A DNA stretch of 64,000 nucleotides from JAJDAT01 sp964570665 (GTDB lineage Bacteria > Nitrospinota > Nitrospinia > Nitrospinales > JAJDAT01): contig CAZMZH010000006.1 in the NCBI GenBank assembly GCA_964570665.1, positions 124,001-188,000 of the forward strand. The letters are read 5' to 3'. Below the pieces are notes generated by a model, which saw only the letters and a list, made by a program, of their open reading frames with translations, was not told where the DNA came from and did no database searches. Within the stretch, counting starts at the first letter, position 1. Each line of letters begins with the position of its first letter. The position numbers and the translations under genes are program-made. Below, one piece after another: positions 1 through 8,872 of this stretch.

Positions 1-469
1 GGCGTTCTTGGATAGTCTTGCCTCTGATTTTTGTGTTTTCAATATCAATATTTAAAGCAGTTACAACGCCATCTAAAACCTGCGATAACCAATCAATACC
101 ATCAATAATATTTAAAAAAAATTGGTTGGCTTCAGTTTCATCTTCTACTTGAAACAACCCAGCTGCTTTTTCAATGCCTGGTATTAATTTATCTAAATAT
201 TGTTCGGCATTTTCTAAATTCTTACTAACAATTTCTTGAACAGAAACAATTTCAATTTCAAGTTTCTCAATATCGTTAACTAATGTCGCACGAAACTCTT
301 GAGCTTTCCCTTCTTCAATTTGTAAATCAATAACTTTACCATCCAACATTACCGAACTTATGTAAGTTCCTGGAAGGACAGTATTTTTTTGAATTTGATC
401 TAAAAGCTCCCCTAAAGTGTTCCCATGGAAATCCATAGCTTTTTCTAGGTCATTTATGAAAAGTTTCAT
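1..469 (-). CDS. Hypothetical protein, C-terminus beyond the left edge
   Basis: An open frame reads from an ATG at 469 to the window edge, giving 156 residues without a stop. It begins MKLFINDLEKAMDFHGNTL, is acidic and mostly helical in character, and shows no signal peptide or membrane segment. No strong ribosome binding site precedes the ATG. I do not recognise the family. It lies divergently from a flagellin gene, so a flagellum-related role is conceivable but is only an inference from position. Confidence 0.6.
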   Translation of the reverse strand, partial: MKLFINDLEKAMDFHGNTLGELLDQIQKNTVLPGTYISSVMLDGKVIDLQIEEGKAQEFRATLVNDIEKLEIEIVSVQEIVSKNLENAEQYLDKLIPGIEKAAGLFQVEDETEANQFFLNIIDGIDWLSQVLDGVVTALNIDIENTKIRGKTIQER

Positions 470-562
470 TTATTCACTCAAATTGAAGGGAAATAGTAAA
501 ATGCTTGGTTATTTTATTATGGTCGGGGTTTTTATTCAATCCATTTAGCTTTTTAAAACCCA

Positions 563-591
563 TTGACATCAATTAAAATAAAGATTAATTT
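563..591 (+). promoter_or_regulatory. Possible sigma-70 promoter upstream of flagellin
   Basis: A perfect TTGACA lies at 563-568. The hexamer 17 bases downstream (TAATTT at 586-591) matches the -10 consensus at only 3 of 6 positions. I found no convincing sigma-54 (GG-N10-GC) or sigma-28 element in front of the flagellin, so the real flagellar promoter may lie elsewhere. Confidence 0.3.
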
Positions 592-623
592 TAGAATTAA
601 ACAAAAAAACATTCAAAAAACTT

Positions 624-1466
624 ATGGTATCTCCAATAAATTCAGGCGGATCAGAAAACATACTGAAATCGCTTCGTCAAAGCCGCTCCAACGCTCAAAG
701 TTCTATTTCAAGTATAGCGTCAGGACAAAAAGCGGCCTTCTCACAAAGTTCTTCCACCGTATCGCTTTCTGCTCAACTTCGCTCAGAAATTGAAACGCTT
801 TCGCAAGCTTCCTCCAATATACGATCGGGAGGTAACTTGCTACAATCGGCAGGAGGAGGAATCGATGCTATTTCCCAATTAGTACAGCGGGGTCGAGAAA
901 TTTCAATACAAGCGGCCAATGGCACTGTTAACGCAGAGCAAAGAGAAGCTCTGGGTCAAGAACTTCAATCTATAACAAGCGAAATTGACCGTATTTCTCA
1001 ATCAACTGAATTTAATGATCAATCTCTTTTAGATGGTAGTTTAGCTCCAGATTCTTCGCAAAGAGTTGATATCCAAACTGGATCTAACGCCAATGATTCG
1101 ATAAATCTAAATATTATTTCTGGAACAGGGACTCAAGATCTTAGTTTAGATAATTTAGATTTATCTAGCTCCGAAAGTTCTTTGCAGGCCGCAGAAAGTT
1201 TTAGTCAAGCTGAGACATCGCTTAACGCTATTCAGGGACAAATTGGCGCTACTTCGAACCAACTCCAGTCAGCGGCTAATAGCATTTCGCAACGAACAGA
1301 AAGTTTGGTCCAAAGGGAATCAAGCCTAACGGGAACAAACATACCTGAAGAAATTACTAATTTAAGATCAGATCTTACCCGAATCCAGGCTTCTCTAAAA
1401 GTATTAGGAGTCCAAAATAATCAAAATGAAGATACTATAGGCCGCCTATTAAACATTCGCGCTTGA
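624..1466 (+). CDS. fliC: Flagellin, short form
   Basis: Predicted structural subunit of the flagellar filament, 280 residues. The N-terminal 140 residues follow the flagellin D0/D1 pattern, with Ser/Gln-rich amphipathic helices and the stretches QLVQRGREISIQAANGT and FNDQSLLDG. The C-terminal 85 residues form the matching helix (LNAIQGQIGATSNQLQSA) and end in RLLNIRA. The variable central region is very short, about 50 residues, so the filament surface domain is minimal. There is no Shine-Dalgarno sequence before the ATG. A 66-residue gene follows, and a sigma-54 activator lies convergently beyond it. Family assignment is confident; whether it is the major or a minor flagellin is unknown. 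Confidence 0.9.
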   Translation: MVSPINSGGSENILKSLRQSRSNAQSSISSIASGQKAAFSQSSSTVSLSAQLRSEIETLSQASSNIRSGGNLLQSAGGGIDAISQLVQRGREISIQAANGTVNAEQREALGQELQSITSEIDRISQSTEFNDQSLLDGSLAPDSSQRVDIQTGSNANDSINLNIISGTGTQDLSLDNLDLSSSESSLQAAESFSQAETSLNAIQGQIGATSNQLQSAANSISQRTESLVQRESSLTGTNIPEEITNLRSDLTRIQASLKVLGVQNNQNEDTIGRLLNIRA

Positions 1467-1595
1467 TACTATATTGATTACCCAACCAATTCTCTCCTAA
1501 TAAATGGACTTGACCCGGGAAAATTGAAATGCTATTAAATGGTTCCTCATTTTATTAGAAGTTTTTAAATTAACTATTAAAGCGGAGACGGCTCA

Positions 1596-1796
1596 ATGGA
1601 TGTTACGACCATCAAAATAGAAATAAGAAAGCATCACGTTTTGGAGGGCGTGAAAGTTTTAGATCTCGTGATTGAAACTGACGAGGAAAATCTCGTTAAA
1701 CAAACTCAGCATAAAGAATCCGATAGAGCCTATCAAAATTTTGTTAAAGAGGCGATTCGCATTAGCAAAGAACTTGCTTACGCTAGGATTGAATAG
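1596..1796 (+). CDS. Small hypothetical protein
   Basis: A 66-residue protein with a plausible ribosome binding site (GGAG about 10 bases before the ATG). It is charged and soluble, a beta-rich first half followed by a helix near the C-terminus (residues 45-65), with no cysteines and no membrane segment. It sits 129 bases downstream of flagellin on the same strand and may be cotranscribed with it. I do not recognise a family. Real coding is supported by the ribosome binding site and by a stop just before the convergent sigma-54 activator gene. Confidence 0.6.
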   Translation: MDVTTIKIEIRKHHVLEGVKVLDLVIETDEENLVKQTQHKESDRAYQNFVKEAIRISKELAYARIE

Positions 1797-1866
1797 CTTT
1801 ATTTAAAGAAGAATAAGATGTATAAAATTGATTTTTTTAACGGCGTTGGTTTTTAAAAAAATTTTA

Positions 1867-2904
1867 TTAAATATTCAGTTTTTTCATCTTTTCCACTAAT
1901 GTTGTTCGATTCAAACCTAATAATCCAGCTGCCTTATTTTTTACCGAATTTGTTTTTTCCAAGGCTTCCATTATCATCTCGCGTTCGAAATCTTCGACGG
2001 CTTGCTTAAGATTCATTCCATCTTCTGGAATTCCTATAAAGAAAGATTTCTTTAAGGATTGTCTTAAAATTTCTGCTGGATTATCTTCCGTTTCAACTTC
2101 CGATTGTAGTTCTGGCTCGTTTTCAAGTTTTTCAATGGGAATATCGGCCAAGGTTTTTTCTGGGAGATCTTTTATAGTTAAAATATTCCCAGAACTCAAA
2201 ACCACCATACGTTCTACAAAATTGACTAACTCTCTAATATTTCCCGGCCATTTATAGTCAGTCAATATCTCTAAAGCCGCATCGTTGATTCCATTTATAG
2301 ACTTATTTTTCGCCTGATTAAAATGTTTAATGTAATGATCAATTAGCATTGGTATATCAGGTTTTCTTTCTCGAAGTGGCGGCATCGAAATTGGGATCAC
2401 ATTTAACCGGTAAAATAAATCTTCCCGAAATTTACCTTTTTCAATTAATTCTTCCAAATTATGATGTGTTGCGGCAACCACTCTGATGTCTATTTTGATC
2501 GGACGAGACCCGCCAATTCTATCTATTTCTTTTTCAGCTAAAACTCGTAATAATTTAACTTGTAAAACGGGAGGCATGTCCCCAATTTCGTCCAACAAAA
2601 TTGTGCCGTTATTTGCCATTTCCAAACGACCCATTTTTGTATGAACCGCTCCCGTAAATGCTCCTTTTTCATAACCAAATAATTCGCTTTCCAGCAAATC
2701 GTGAGGTATTGCCGCGCAATTTACAGGTATAAATGTATTTTGAGCTCGCGGGCTATTTTGGTGAAGCGCTCGGGCAATAAGCTCCTTGCCAGTTCCGCTT
2801 TCTCCAGATATTAAAACCGTACTATCTGAAGATGCCGCTTTTTGCGCCAAATCTAAGACTTTCTTAATGGCGTTGCATTTTCCAATTATTTGATAAGAAT
2901 TCAA
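1867..2904 (-). CDS. Sigma-54-dependent transcriptional activator without receiver domain (FleQ/NtrC type)
   Basis: An AAA+ enhancer-binding protein of 345 residues that remodels sigma-54 RNA polymerase. It has Walker A GESGTGK at residues 34-40, the sigma-54 contact loop GAFTGA at 81-86, Walker B TILLDEIGD at 101-109, and a Fis-type helix-turn-helix at about 305-345 (NKAAGLLGLNRTTLVEKMKK). It begins almost directly with the ATPase domain, so there is no receiver or other sensory domain. The start is TTG at 2904; an in-frame stop lies upstream and no ATG or GTG intervenes. A perfect promoter sits just before it. Its place next to flagellin suggests flagellar regulation, as for FleQ/FlrA, but the target genes cannot be read from the sequence. 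Confidence 0.9.
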   Translation of the reverse strand: MNSYQIIGKCNAIKKVLDLAQKAASSDSTVLISGESGTGKELIARALHQNSPRAQNTFIPVNCAAIPHDLLESELFGYEKGAFTGAVHTKMGRLEMANNGTILLDEIGDMPPVLQVKLLRVLAEKEIDRIGGSRPIKIDIRVVAATHHNLEELIEKGKFREDLFYRLNVIPISMPPLRERKPDIPMLIDHYIKHFNQAKNKSINGINDAALEILTDYKWPGNIRELVNFVERMVVLSSGNILTIKDLPEKTLADIPIEKLENEPELQSEVETEDNPAEILRQSLKKSFFIGIPEDGMNLKQAVEDFEREMIMEALEKTNSVKNKAAGLLGLNRTTLVEKMKKLNI

Positions 2905-2934
2905 TTGCCGACCCGAATCAATGAAATTGCAATT

Positions 2935-2962
2935 ATTATATCCATAACTCTCTATTTGTCAA
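2935..2962 (-). promoter_or_regulatory. Consensus sigma-70 promoter of the sigma-54 activator gene
   Basis: On the minus strand, TTGACA (2962-2957) is separated by 16 bases from TATAAT (2940-2935). Both hexamers are perfect consensus. Transcription would start near 2928, giving a leader of roughly 24 bases before the TTG start codon at 2904. Confidence 0.75.
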
Positions 2963-2980
2963 TAATTTAGAAAAACAGCG

Positions 2981-5236
2981 TCAAAATTCCATCTTTTTAC
3001 GAAATTTTAATATACCTACCATTAAAATAAATAAAGAAAGGATGGAAATCGTTTTTCCCAATCTCCAACCTTTGGGTTCATAATCAAACTCAATGATATG
3101 GTTGCCCGACTCTAAAGCTACAGCCCGATAAAAATAATTAGCGCGATAAATAGCGGACGTTTTTCCATCAACTGTCGCCTTCCAGCCGGGAAACCAACTA
3201 TCCAATAAAACTAAAAATGCTTTTCCTGTTTGTTTTGTTTCTATCTTTACCTTATTGGGTTTGTAACTTATCGATTCAACATTTCCTGAAAAACTTTGGC
3301 TAGGTTTCCAATTTATTGGTTCAGAAAACAATACTCGTTTTCTTGGGTCAAATTTTTTATCATAATAAACATTAATTATATGAGGAATTTTTTCGACCTG
3401 AAAATTTGGAACTAAGAATGCTCTTGGCAAACTTTTATCGAAAAAAATTACTTCGGGATCAAGTAATCGAAGAATCTCATCAGAACGCCCTGAATAAATT
3501 TCATAATTAATTTGATACCTTACATTACTCCTTTCTAAAATGTGTTTTCTTTTCTCTTCAGGAGATGCATTAAAAATAAGCTTCCAAATTTCCACATTTT
3601 CTAAATACATTGACGACCAACCATCCGCATATTCAAGATCAAAAACAGTTCCCCAATTGGGCATGACAAACTCTTTAGTTAACTGATATCCAATCAAAGG
3701 TTGTGGAGCCTTTGGGAAAATGGTTTTCTGCTCTTCTCTGTCAAGAGTTCCGGAATAGATTCGGAAAGGTTCTTTGGTTTTATTCAACTTTTTAGTTATT
3801 ACTGGCTCTTTATTAAACAAATCAGAATTAATCATCGGAATTAAAGGAGCGTTACTTAAAAAAACATCTATAAGTAAAAATAAGGGAAGAATCCCTACAA
3901 CCAAAAAAGGTCTAGCCTCTTTTAAATTTGTTAATAAAGTCCAAAGGCAGAATAAGATCAAAATTATAAAAGGGAATTGCCAGTTAGCGCTCGGTTTTAA
4001 ATGAGCTACCAAACCTATAGAAATAAGAAGAAAGAAGGAAAGACCATATATCAAACGATTATTAATTTTTCTTTTTAAAATTAAATCAACAACATATCCT
4101 GTCAAAAAAATTAAACTAAACTGGCAAATAAAAAAATATTTTTCTGGATATCGAAACATCTTTAATAAAGGTACCCATGGATATAACTTCTCGTATACTG
4201 GATTAAATTGTCCCAATGCGCAAAATAAGCCTAAGAAAAAAGTTCCTAACCAAAATTTCACCTTACGATCATCCATAAACTTAAAAGCTAGAATCAAAAA
4301 TAAGATGGGTAAAATTCCACAATAAAAACTTTGTAAAAACTGGAATGTCTGGTTACCTTCGACGATAAGATTATTAGAAAAGTTTTCAGGAACTATTAAC
4401 TTCCATAATGACGATGGTTCCATGGACCATTTAGAATGAGCCTCAAAGTCTAAGCCTTGCCCTCTACCAGATTCTTTAATAAAAATAAACGATGGGATGA
4501 TTTGAATTGCGGATATTACTAATGTTGAAAAAACTACAAAAGCAAGAGCGCACATCCTATTTAATATTGAAAGCGAGGTGTCTTCTATGGAAAGCACAAA
4601 AACGGAATAGCCTGCAAGAAGTAACACGATCATCGCACAATTTTCTGGACCGCCCGCTAGCGTAGGAAACAAAAGCAAAAATACGCTGGCCAAAAAATAT
4701 ACCGCCTTTTTACTCGACAAAAACTTTTGAAAACATAAAAAAATAAGAGGTAACCATACTAAAGAAGCAAAATGGTTATAAATATCTAGTAGAGATAAAA
4801 AATAGCCTCCAAAAAAGGTCGGAGCGGAAGCGCAAATAGACGCAACCCAAGACAATTTCCAATGCCTGCATAAAACATAAACGGAAAGAGATAGAATCAC
4901 ATGATGTAAAAAAAAATATAAATTTAATGCATATGTAAAATCTTCAATTAAAAATACTATATTTAGTGGATAAAAAACTCCTGGATGTAGCGTAGACAAA
5001 AACGGCATACCGCCGAAAATATATGGATTCCAAAAAGGCCAAGACTGTTCATGAATGGCTTTATATATTAAAAATTTCCATGGGTATGCCGCCATAGAAA
5101 TATCGCCAGCAAAAAGCGTTTGCTTCCCTGATAAAACAGGAAAATAAAATGTAATCAATAAACCGATTATAGTAACGATCGGAAGTAAGTAGTTAGATTT
5201 AAAAGAAAACGGTGATTTAATTTTAAAATCAATCAT
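2981..5236 (-). CDS. YfhO-family multi-spanning membrane protein
   Basis: A 751-residue integral membrane protein with a first membrane segment at about residues 15-35, many further segments to about 440, a soluble region and a last segment near 728-745. It carries the family pattern of YfhO-type proteins: an early acidic loop (GDISMAAYPW) followed by WPFWNPYIFGGMPF and GVFYPLN. The C-terminal beta domain contains SWFPGWKATVDGK and HIIEFDYEP. YfhO proteins are thought to be GT-C-like transferases that glycosylate cell-wall polymers or lipids. The gene is followed on the same strand by the sigma-54 activator and preceded 75 bases upstream by a TPR membrane protein and a GT4 gene, which suggests a surface-glycan group. 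The substrate is unknown. Confidence 0.8.
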   Translation of the reverse strand: MIDFKIKSPFSFKSNYLLPIVTIIGLLITFYFPVLSGKQTLFAGDISMAAYPWKFLIYKAIHEQSWPFWNPYIFGGMPFLSTLHPGVFYPLNIVFLIEDFTYALNLYFFLHHVILSLSVYVLCRHWKLSWVASICASAPTFFGGYFLSLLDIYNHFASLVWLPLIFLCFQKFLSSKKAVYFLASVFLLLFPTLAGGPENCAMIVLLLAGYSVFVLSIEDTSLSILNRMCALAFVVFSTLVISAIQIIPSFIFIKESGRGQGLDFEAHSKWSMEPSSLWKLIVPENFSNNLIVEGNQTFQFLQSFYCGILPILFLILAFKFMDDRKVKFWLGTFFLGLFCALGQFNPVYEKLYPWVPLLKMFRYPEKYFFICQFSLIFLTGYVVDLILKRKINNRLIYGLSFFLLISIGLVAHLKPSANWQFPFIILILFCLWTLLTNLKEARPFLVVGILPLFLLIDVFLSNAPLIPMINSDLFNKEPVITKKLNKTKEPFRIYSGTLDREEQKTIFPKAPQPLIGYQLTKEFVMPNWGTVFDLEYADGWSSMYLENVEIWKLIFNASPEEKRKHILERSNVRYQINYEIYSGRSDEILRLLDPEVIFFDKSLPRAFLVPNFQVEKIPHIINVYYDKKFDPRKRVLFSEPINWKPSQSFSGNVESISYKPNKVKIETKQTGKAFLVLLDSWFPGWKATVDGKTSAIYRANYFYRAVALESGNHIIEFDYEPKGWRLGKTISILSLFILMVGILKFRKKMEF

Positions 5237-5311
5237 TACGATCGGATTTGGGAAGAATTATTTTTTTAAAGTATTTTTGCAGAGACGCTTAAAAAAATTT
5301 TCAATTTAGAA

Positions 5312-7447
5312 TTAATTTCTTTCTTCTAGTTCAGAAATAATAGATCGGATTTGAGCCGCTTGCGGTTGGTTCTTATCAAGTTTGAGAGATTCTTTAAAAT
5401 GATGGATCGCTTTTGACGGATTTTTTTTGTGCTGATAATAAATAAGCCCTAAGTTTTTATGAATTCCAGCTATCTTAGGAAATCGCTTCAATATCTTATT
5501 AAAAATTAAAATTGAATCGTCAAGATTCCCTAAATTTAAATGAGCGGTCGCTAAATTAATGTTTGCAGAAAGAGAAGAAGGATTTAGATTTACTGCTTTT
5601 TTGAATGATTCAATTGCCTTAGCATTTTTCTTTGCTCCTAATAATGCTCGCCCTAATCCTAAATAAGCTTTATCCAGTTTCGGTTGGAGTTCGATAAATT
5701 TTTTATAATTTTCTATGGAATCTTCGTATAAACCCAATTGTGTTTCAATATGGGCTAAGTTAAAAATAGCTTCTGCAAAATAGGAATTAGTTGTTACCGC
5801 TTTTTGGTAATATTTGCGCGCTTCTTGTGGCTTACCCAAAACGTGAAGAGCTTTTCCAAGGTTATAGTTCGCTGGAGCATAATCTGGTTTTACGGCAATC
5901 GCTTTTTTAAAATATTTAATCGACTCTGGATAGTTCTTTAACTTCCCATATATATTCCCCAGGTTACTAAGAGCAAACACATAATTTGGATTAAGGCTTA
6001 AAGCCGCTTTAAACTCATCAATTGCAGAAGTGAAATTTCCTAACTTGTCGTAAGCTTCCCCCAAATTATTATAAGGACGAACAATCTTTGGAGCCTTTAT
6101 TTTGGCATCGTTCCATAAAGAAACCTCGTCTTTCCATACCTGGTTGCGCTTTATCGTTAAAACTCCAAAACAAAAAATAATTACTATTGGGAAAATCAAA
6201 CCTAAAAACTTGTAACTTGTTTTATCAGGAAATTTTTTCCTAAACCAATCCGCTACCGTACTACCTACAATAGAAATTATTGCCGCCATAGCCAGAGAAA
6301 AACCTGCTAACGGTAAATAAGTTCTATGCTCAACCGCAATATCAAATAATGGAATAAAGCTCGACGTGGGTAAAAAGGTAATTAGTCCCCAAATCATTCC
6401 AAAGCGAATCAAAATTGACGACACCTTAAAACCAATCCATAAATAAAAACTCAAAAAGATAACTCCAATAAAACTTGAAACTCTTGTCCAATCGGAAATC
6501 AAGGGAAAGTCAATATCTATACTTAAATTAAGAGGAAAAAAGAATTTCCAAAAATATTCAAACGGAATTACATAGGTTTGCGTTAATAAATAAGTCTTCC
6601 AATTGAACGAATCGGGAAACATTTTCGCAAACTGAAAAAGAGTTCTTATTCTATTAAAAATCGACTTTTTATCTAATTCCTCAAAAGTGTCATGGATAAA
6701 AACTTGTAAAAATAGGATTCCAATCAATATCAAAAATAAGAAAAGAGTCACCCCACAGATTGCTTTAAGATTTTGACGAATCCAATCAAAAAACGAATTC
6801 CGCGAAATAAATAAAAAGTGAGCTGAAAAAGCTATAACAGGGAAGGTAGCTACAATTTCTTTACAAAGAATGCCAAAAAATAGACATATGAAAGATAAAA
6901 TAAATGGAATGGTTCTAATTATATTTTTGCTGCTGGATTTTACTGTTTTTGGCAAAGCGTCATTTATAGTTCCAAGACCCCTTAAAAAAAAAATGGTTGC
7001 CGCCAAGTAAAAACATGTTGCCATTATGGAGGAACGACTAGATATATAAGTTACAGCCTGAGTATTTAAGGGGTGTAAAGCAAAAAGTGTTGCCGCAAAA
7101 AAACCGTTTCTTGGATTTAATAAGGGATCAGAGTTTTTAGAGATAATATTTAATTCTAAAACCAATCGGTAGATCAGGCAAACCGCGATCGTATGAAAAC
7201 CAATGTTGAAAAGATGATAACTCCAAACTCCAAATTCACTCAGGTAATAGTTTAAATTGAACGAAAGAATAACCAACGGTCTTTGAGCAAAACTAAAAAT
7301 GAACATTGGGATTTTATCCAATCCCTTAATCCAAGGTTTTTCTAAAATAGCCGTTACATCGTCAAAGTGGAAAGAATTTAAATAAACGTTGGCATAAACT
7401 AAACTGACCAACCCCGCTAATAAAAAATAAGGTTTTTTTTGTATCAT
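5312..7447 (-). CDS. Multi-spanning membrane protein with C-terminal TPR repeats (GT-C/TMTC-like)
   Basis: A 711-residue protein with two parts. Residues 1 to about 440 hold around ten membrane segments with an early periplasmic motif (NSFHFDDVTAIL) typical of GT-C glycosyltransferase-like proteins. Residues about 455-705 hold roughly seven consecutive TPR units, for example NNLGEAYDKLGNFTSAIDEF and NLGNIYGKLKNYPESIKYF. This architecture resembles TMTC and other O-mannosyl or O-GlcNAc transferase-like membrane proteins, in which TPRs bind the acceptor protein. It lies 12 bases downstream of a GT4 gene and upstream of a YfhO-type gene. A protein or polymer glycosylation role is an inference. 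A second protein of this design lies at 26868-29099. Confidence 0.75.
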   Translation of the reverse strand: MIQKKPYFLLAGLVSLVYANVYLNSFHFDDVTAILEKPWIKGLDKIPMFIFSFAQRPLVILSFNLNYYLSEFGVWSYHLFNIGFHTIAVCLIYRLVLELNIISKNSDPLLNPRNGFFAATLFALHPLNTQAVTYISSRSSIMATCFYLAATIFFLRGLGTINDALPKTVKSSSKNIIRTIPFILSFICLFFGILCKEIVATFPVIAFSAHFLFISRNSFFDWIRQNLKAICGVTLFLFLILIGILFLQVFIHDTFEELDKKSIFNRIRTLFQFAKMFPDSFNWKTYLLTQTYVIPFEYFWKFFFPLNLSIDIDFPLISDWTRVSSFIGVIFLSFYLWIGFKVSSILIRFGMIWGLITFLPTSSFIPLFDIAVEHRTYLPLAGFSLAMAAIISIVGSTVADWFRKKFPDKTSYKFLGLIFPIVIIFCFGVLTIKRNQVWKDEVSLWNDAKIKAPKIVRPYNNLGEAYDKLGNFTSAIDEFKAALSLNPNYVFALSNLGNIYGKLKNYPESIKYFKKAIAVKPDYAPANYNLGKALHVLGKPQEARKYYQKAVTTNSYFAEAIFNLAHIETQLGLYEDSIENYKKFIELQPKLDKAYLGLGRALLGAKKNAKAIESFKKAVNLNPSSLSANINLATAHLNLGNLDDSILIFNKILKRFPKIAGIHKNLGLIYYQHKKNPSKAIHHFKESLKLDKNQPQAAQIRSIISELEERN

Positions 7448-7459
7448 AATAAAGAAGGC

Positions 7460-8701
7460 TTATCTCCCTAAAACCTCGTAAAACATTTTTTCTAAACGGT
7501 TAACGGATAGGTTCCAATCGTATTTTTTTTCCGCTTCTTTTCGACAATTTTCTTTTTGGGCAATAATTGGTTTGGGGTTTTCCAAAAAACCTTGTAATAA
7601 TTTTGACATTGACTCTGGAGAAGAGTCTTCAAATAAAAAGCTCGGATCAATATTACTCAAAATTTCCTTTGTTCCTCCAACCGGGGTTCCCATAACTGGC
7701 AAACCGCTGGCAAGAGCCTCTACTGTTGCAAGTCCAAATCCCTCGATTGCTAGCGTTGGCAAAACAAATAAATCTGCAGCCCCATAATAATAGGCTATAT
7801 CTTCGTCGGAAACCCTACCTGCCAATACTATTTTCTCTCCCATGCCCAATTTTTCAATTTGACTTCTGAGATTCTTCTCTAATGACCCCGCTCCAACAAT
7901 TATCAAACAAAAAAGTAAATTCGGATTCTTCAGATTAATTCTATAACAGGCATCAATTAAATTTTGTAACCCCATTCGGGACTCCAATCTCCGAACAGTT
8001 AAAAACACTTTGGTATTTTCCGCAATCCCCAAGCGTTTTTGACATTCATTTTGCGACATACCAGTAACTCCCGGTTTAAAATTTTCTAAGTCAACGCCTC
8101 CTGGAATCACGTTTAGCCTCGATCTCTTAAAAGGGAAAAACTCACGAAATCGGCTTTTTGTATAAGTACTTAAGAAAACAAAGCGTTTAGACGCTAAAAA
8201 ACAAACCCACTCAATTACTTTTATTATTCCTAACCTGACCCTAAGCTTAAAAGCAAAAAGCGGAACTTTATTTTCATTTTGGAATCCCAAACAGTTTATT
8301 TTTTCTTCATCAAACCATAAACTGTGAAAATGATACACCCTGGGTACTTTCCAAAGTTTGGAATTAAATAGACAAGCAAAATCAATAAGAGGATTGTGTA
8401 TATGAATTAAGTCAATTTGGTACTTTTGGATAATTTTTTCAGACACCCGACGAACTTCTTTTACCAAACTAATAAAACTTTTACATTCCTTAACCCCAAT
8501 TCTGTAGTATTCAATTCCATCAATAACTTCAAAATCTGGTAAACAATCGTTAGGCTTACAAGCAATTTGAACCACTTTATGTCCTTTTGCCACCAACCTC
8601 TTATTTACTTCATAAGTCAGTTTCCATGCTCCTCCCATTTCATCGGGGAAGCAATAGTACTGTAAAGATAATATTTTCAATGGTTTTTCATGGTTTTTCA
8701 T
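7460..8701 (-). CDS. Glycosyltransferase family 4
   Basis: A GT-B-fold retaining glycosyltransferase of about 413 residues. The N-terminal half opens with the beta-alpha pattern KILSLQYYCFPDEMGGAWK. The C-terminal half contains NVIPGGVDLENFKPG, a conserved acceptor/donor loop and the EX7E signature region IEGFGLATVEALASGLPV. I chose the ATG at 8701 because the 13 codons before it (from 8740) encode a hydrophobic run not expected for this cytosolic family. A short direct duplication (TGGTTTTTCA twice) spans this start. The gene heads a minus-strand group with the TPR and YfhO-type membrane proteins, consistent with assembly of a surface glycan. Donor sugar is unknown. Confidence 0.88.
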   Translation of the reverse strand: MKNHEKPLKILSLQYYCFPDEMGGAWKLTYEVNKRLVAKGHKVVQIACKPNDCLPDFEVIDGIEYYRIGVKECKSFISLVKEVRRVSEKIIQKYQIDLIHIHNPLIDFACLFNSKLWKVPRVYHFHSLWFDEEKINCLGFQNENKVPLFAFKLRVRLGIIKVIEWVCFLASKRFVFLSTYTKSRFREFFPFKRSRLNVIPGGVDLENFKPGVTGMSQNECQKRLGIAENTKVFLTVRRLESRMGLQNLIDACYRINLKNPNLLFCLIIVGAGSLEKNLRSQIEKLGMGEKIVLAGRVSDEDIAYYYGAADLFVLPTLAIEGFGLATVEALASGLPVMGTPVGGTKEILSNIDPSFLFEDSSPESMSKLLQGFLENPKPIIAQKENCRKEAEKKYDWNLSVNRLEKMFYEVLGR

Positions 8702-8872
8702 CGTACAAAGTATAATAAGGAAGATTAGCAGAAAGAACAAGTGGAAGAATAAAAGTAAAAATAATTTCCCACTCCAAAATAGAAATCATCTTTCGGGCTT
8801 TTTTTATTAAGAAAGTTTATGTATACTGTATCTTTTTTTAGACTAATTTAACCAAAATCATAAATTTCTCTA

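Noticed and set aside
563..793. 76-codon frame overlapping the start of flagellin
   Set aside because: It lies in another frame over the flagellin gene, its sequence is Lys/Arg/Phe-rich without domain character, and flagellin is unambiguous.
1506..1557. CTAATAAA/TTTATTAG hairpin after flagellin as a terminator
   Set aside because: The arms pair only with a bulge, the loop is about 30 bases and no T-run follows closely enough.
3774..4004. Frame antisense to the YfhO-type gene
   Set aside because: It is a shadow of the coding strand; no ribosome binding site and no domain.
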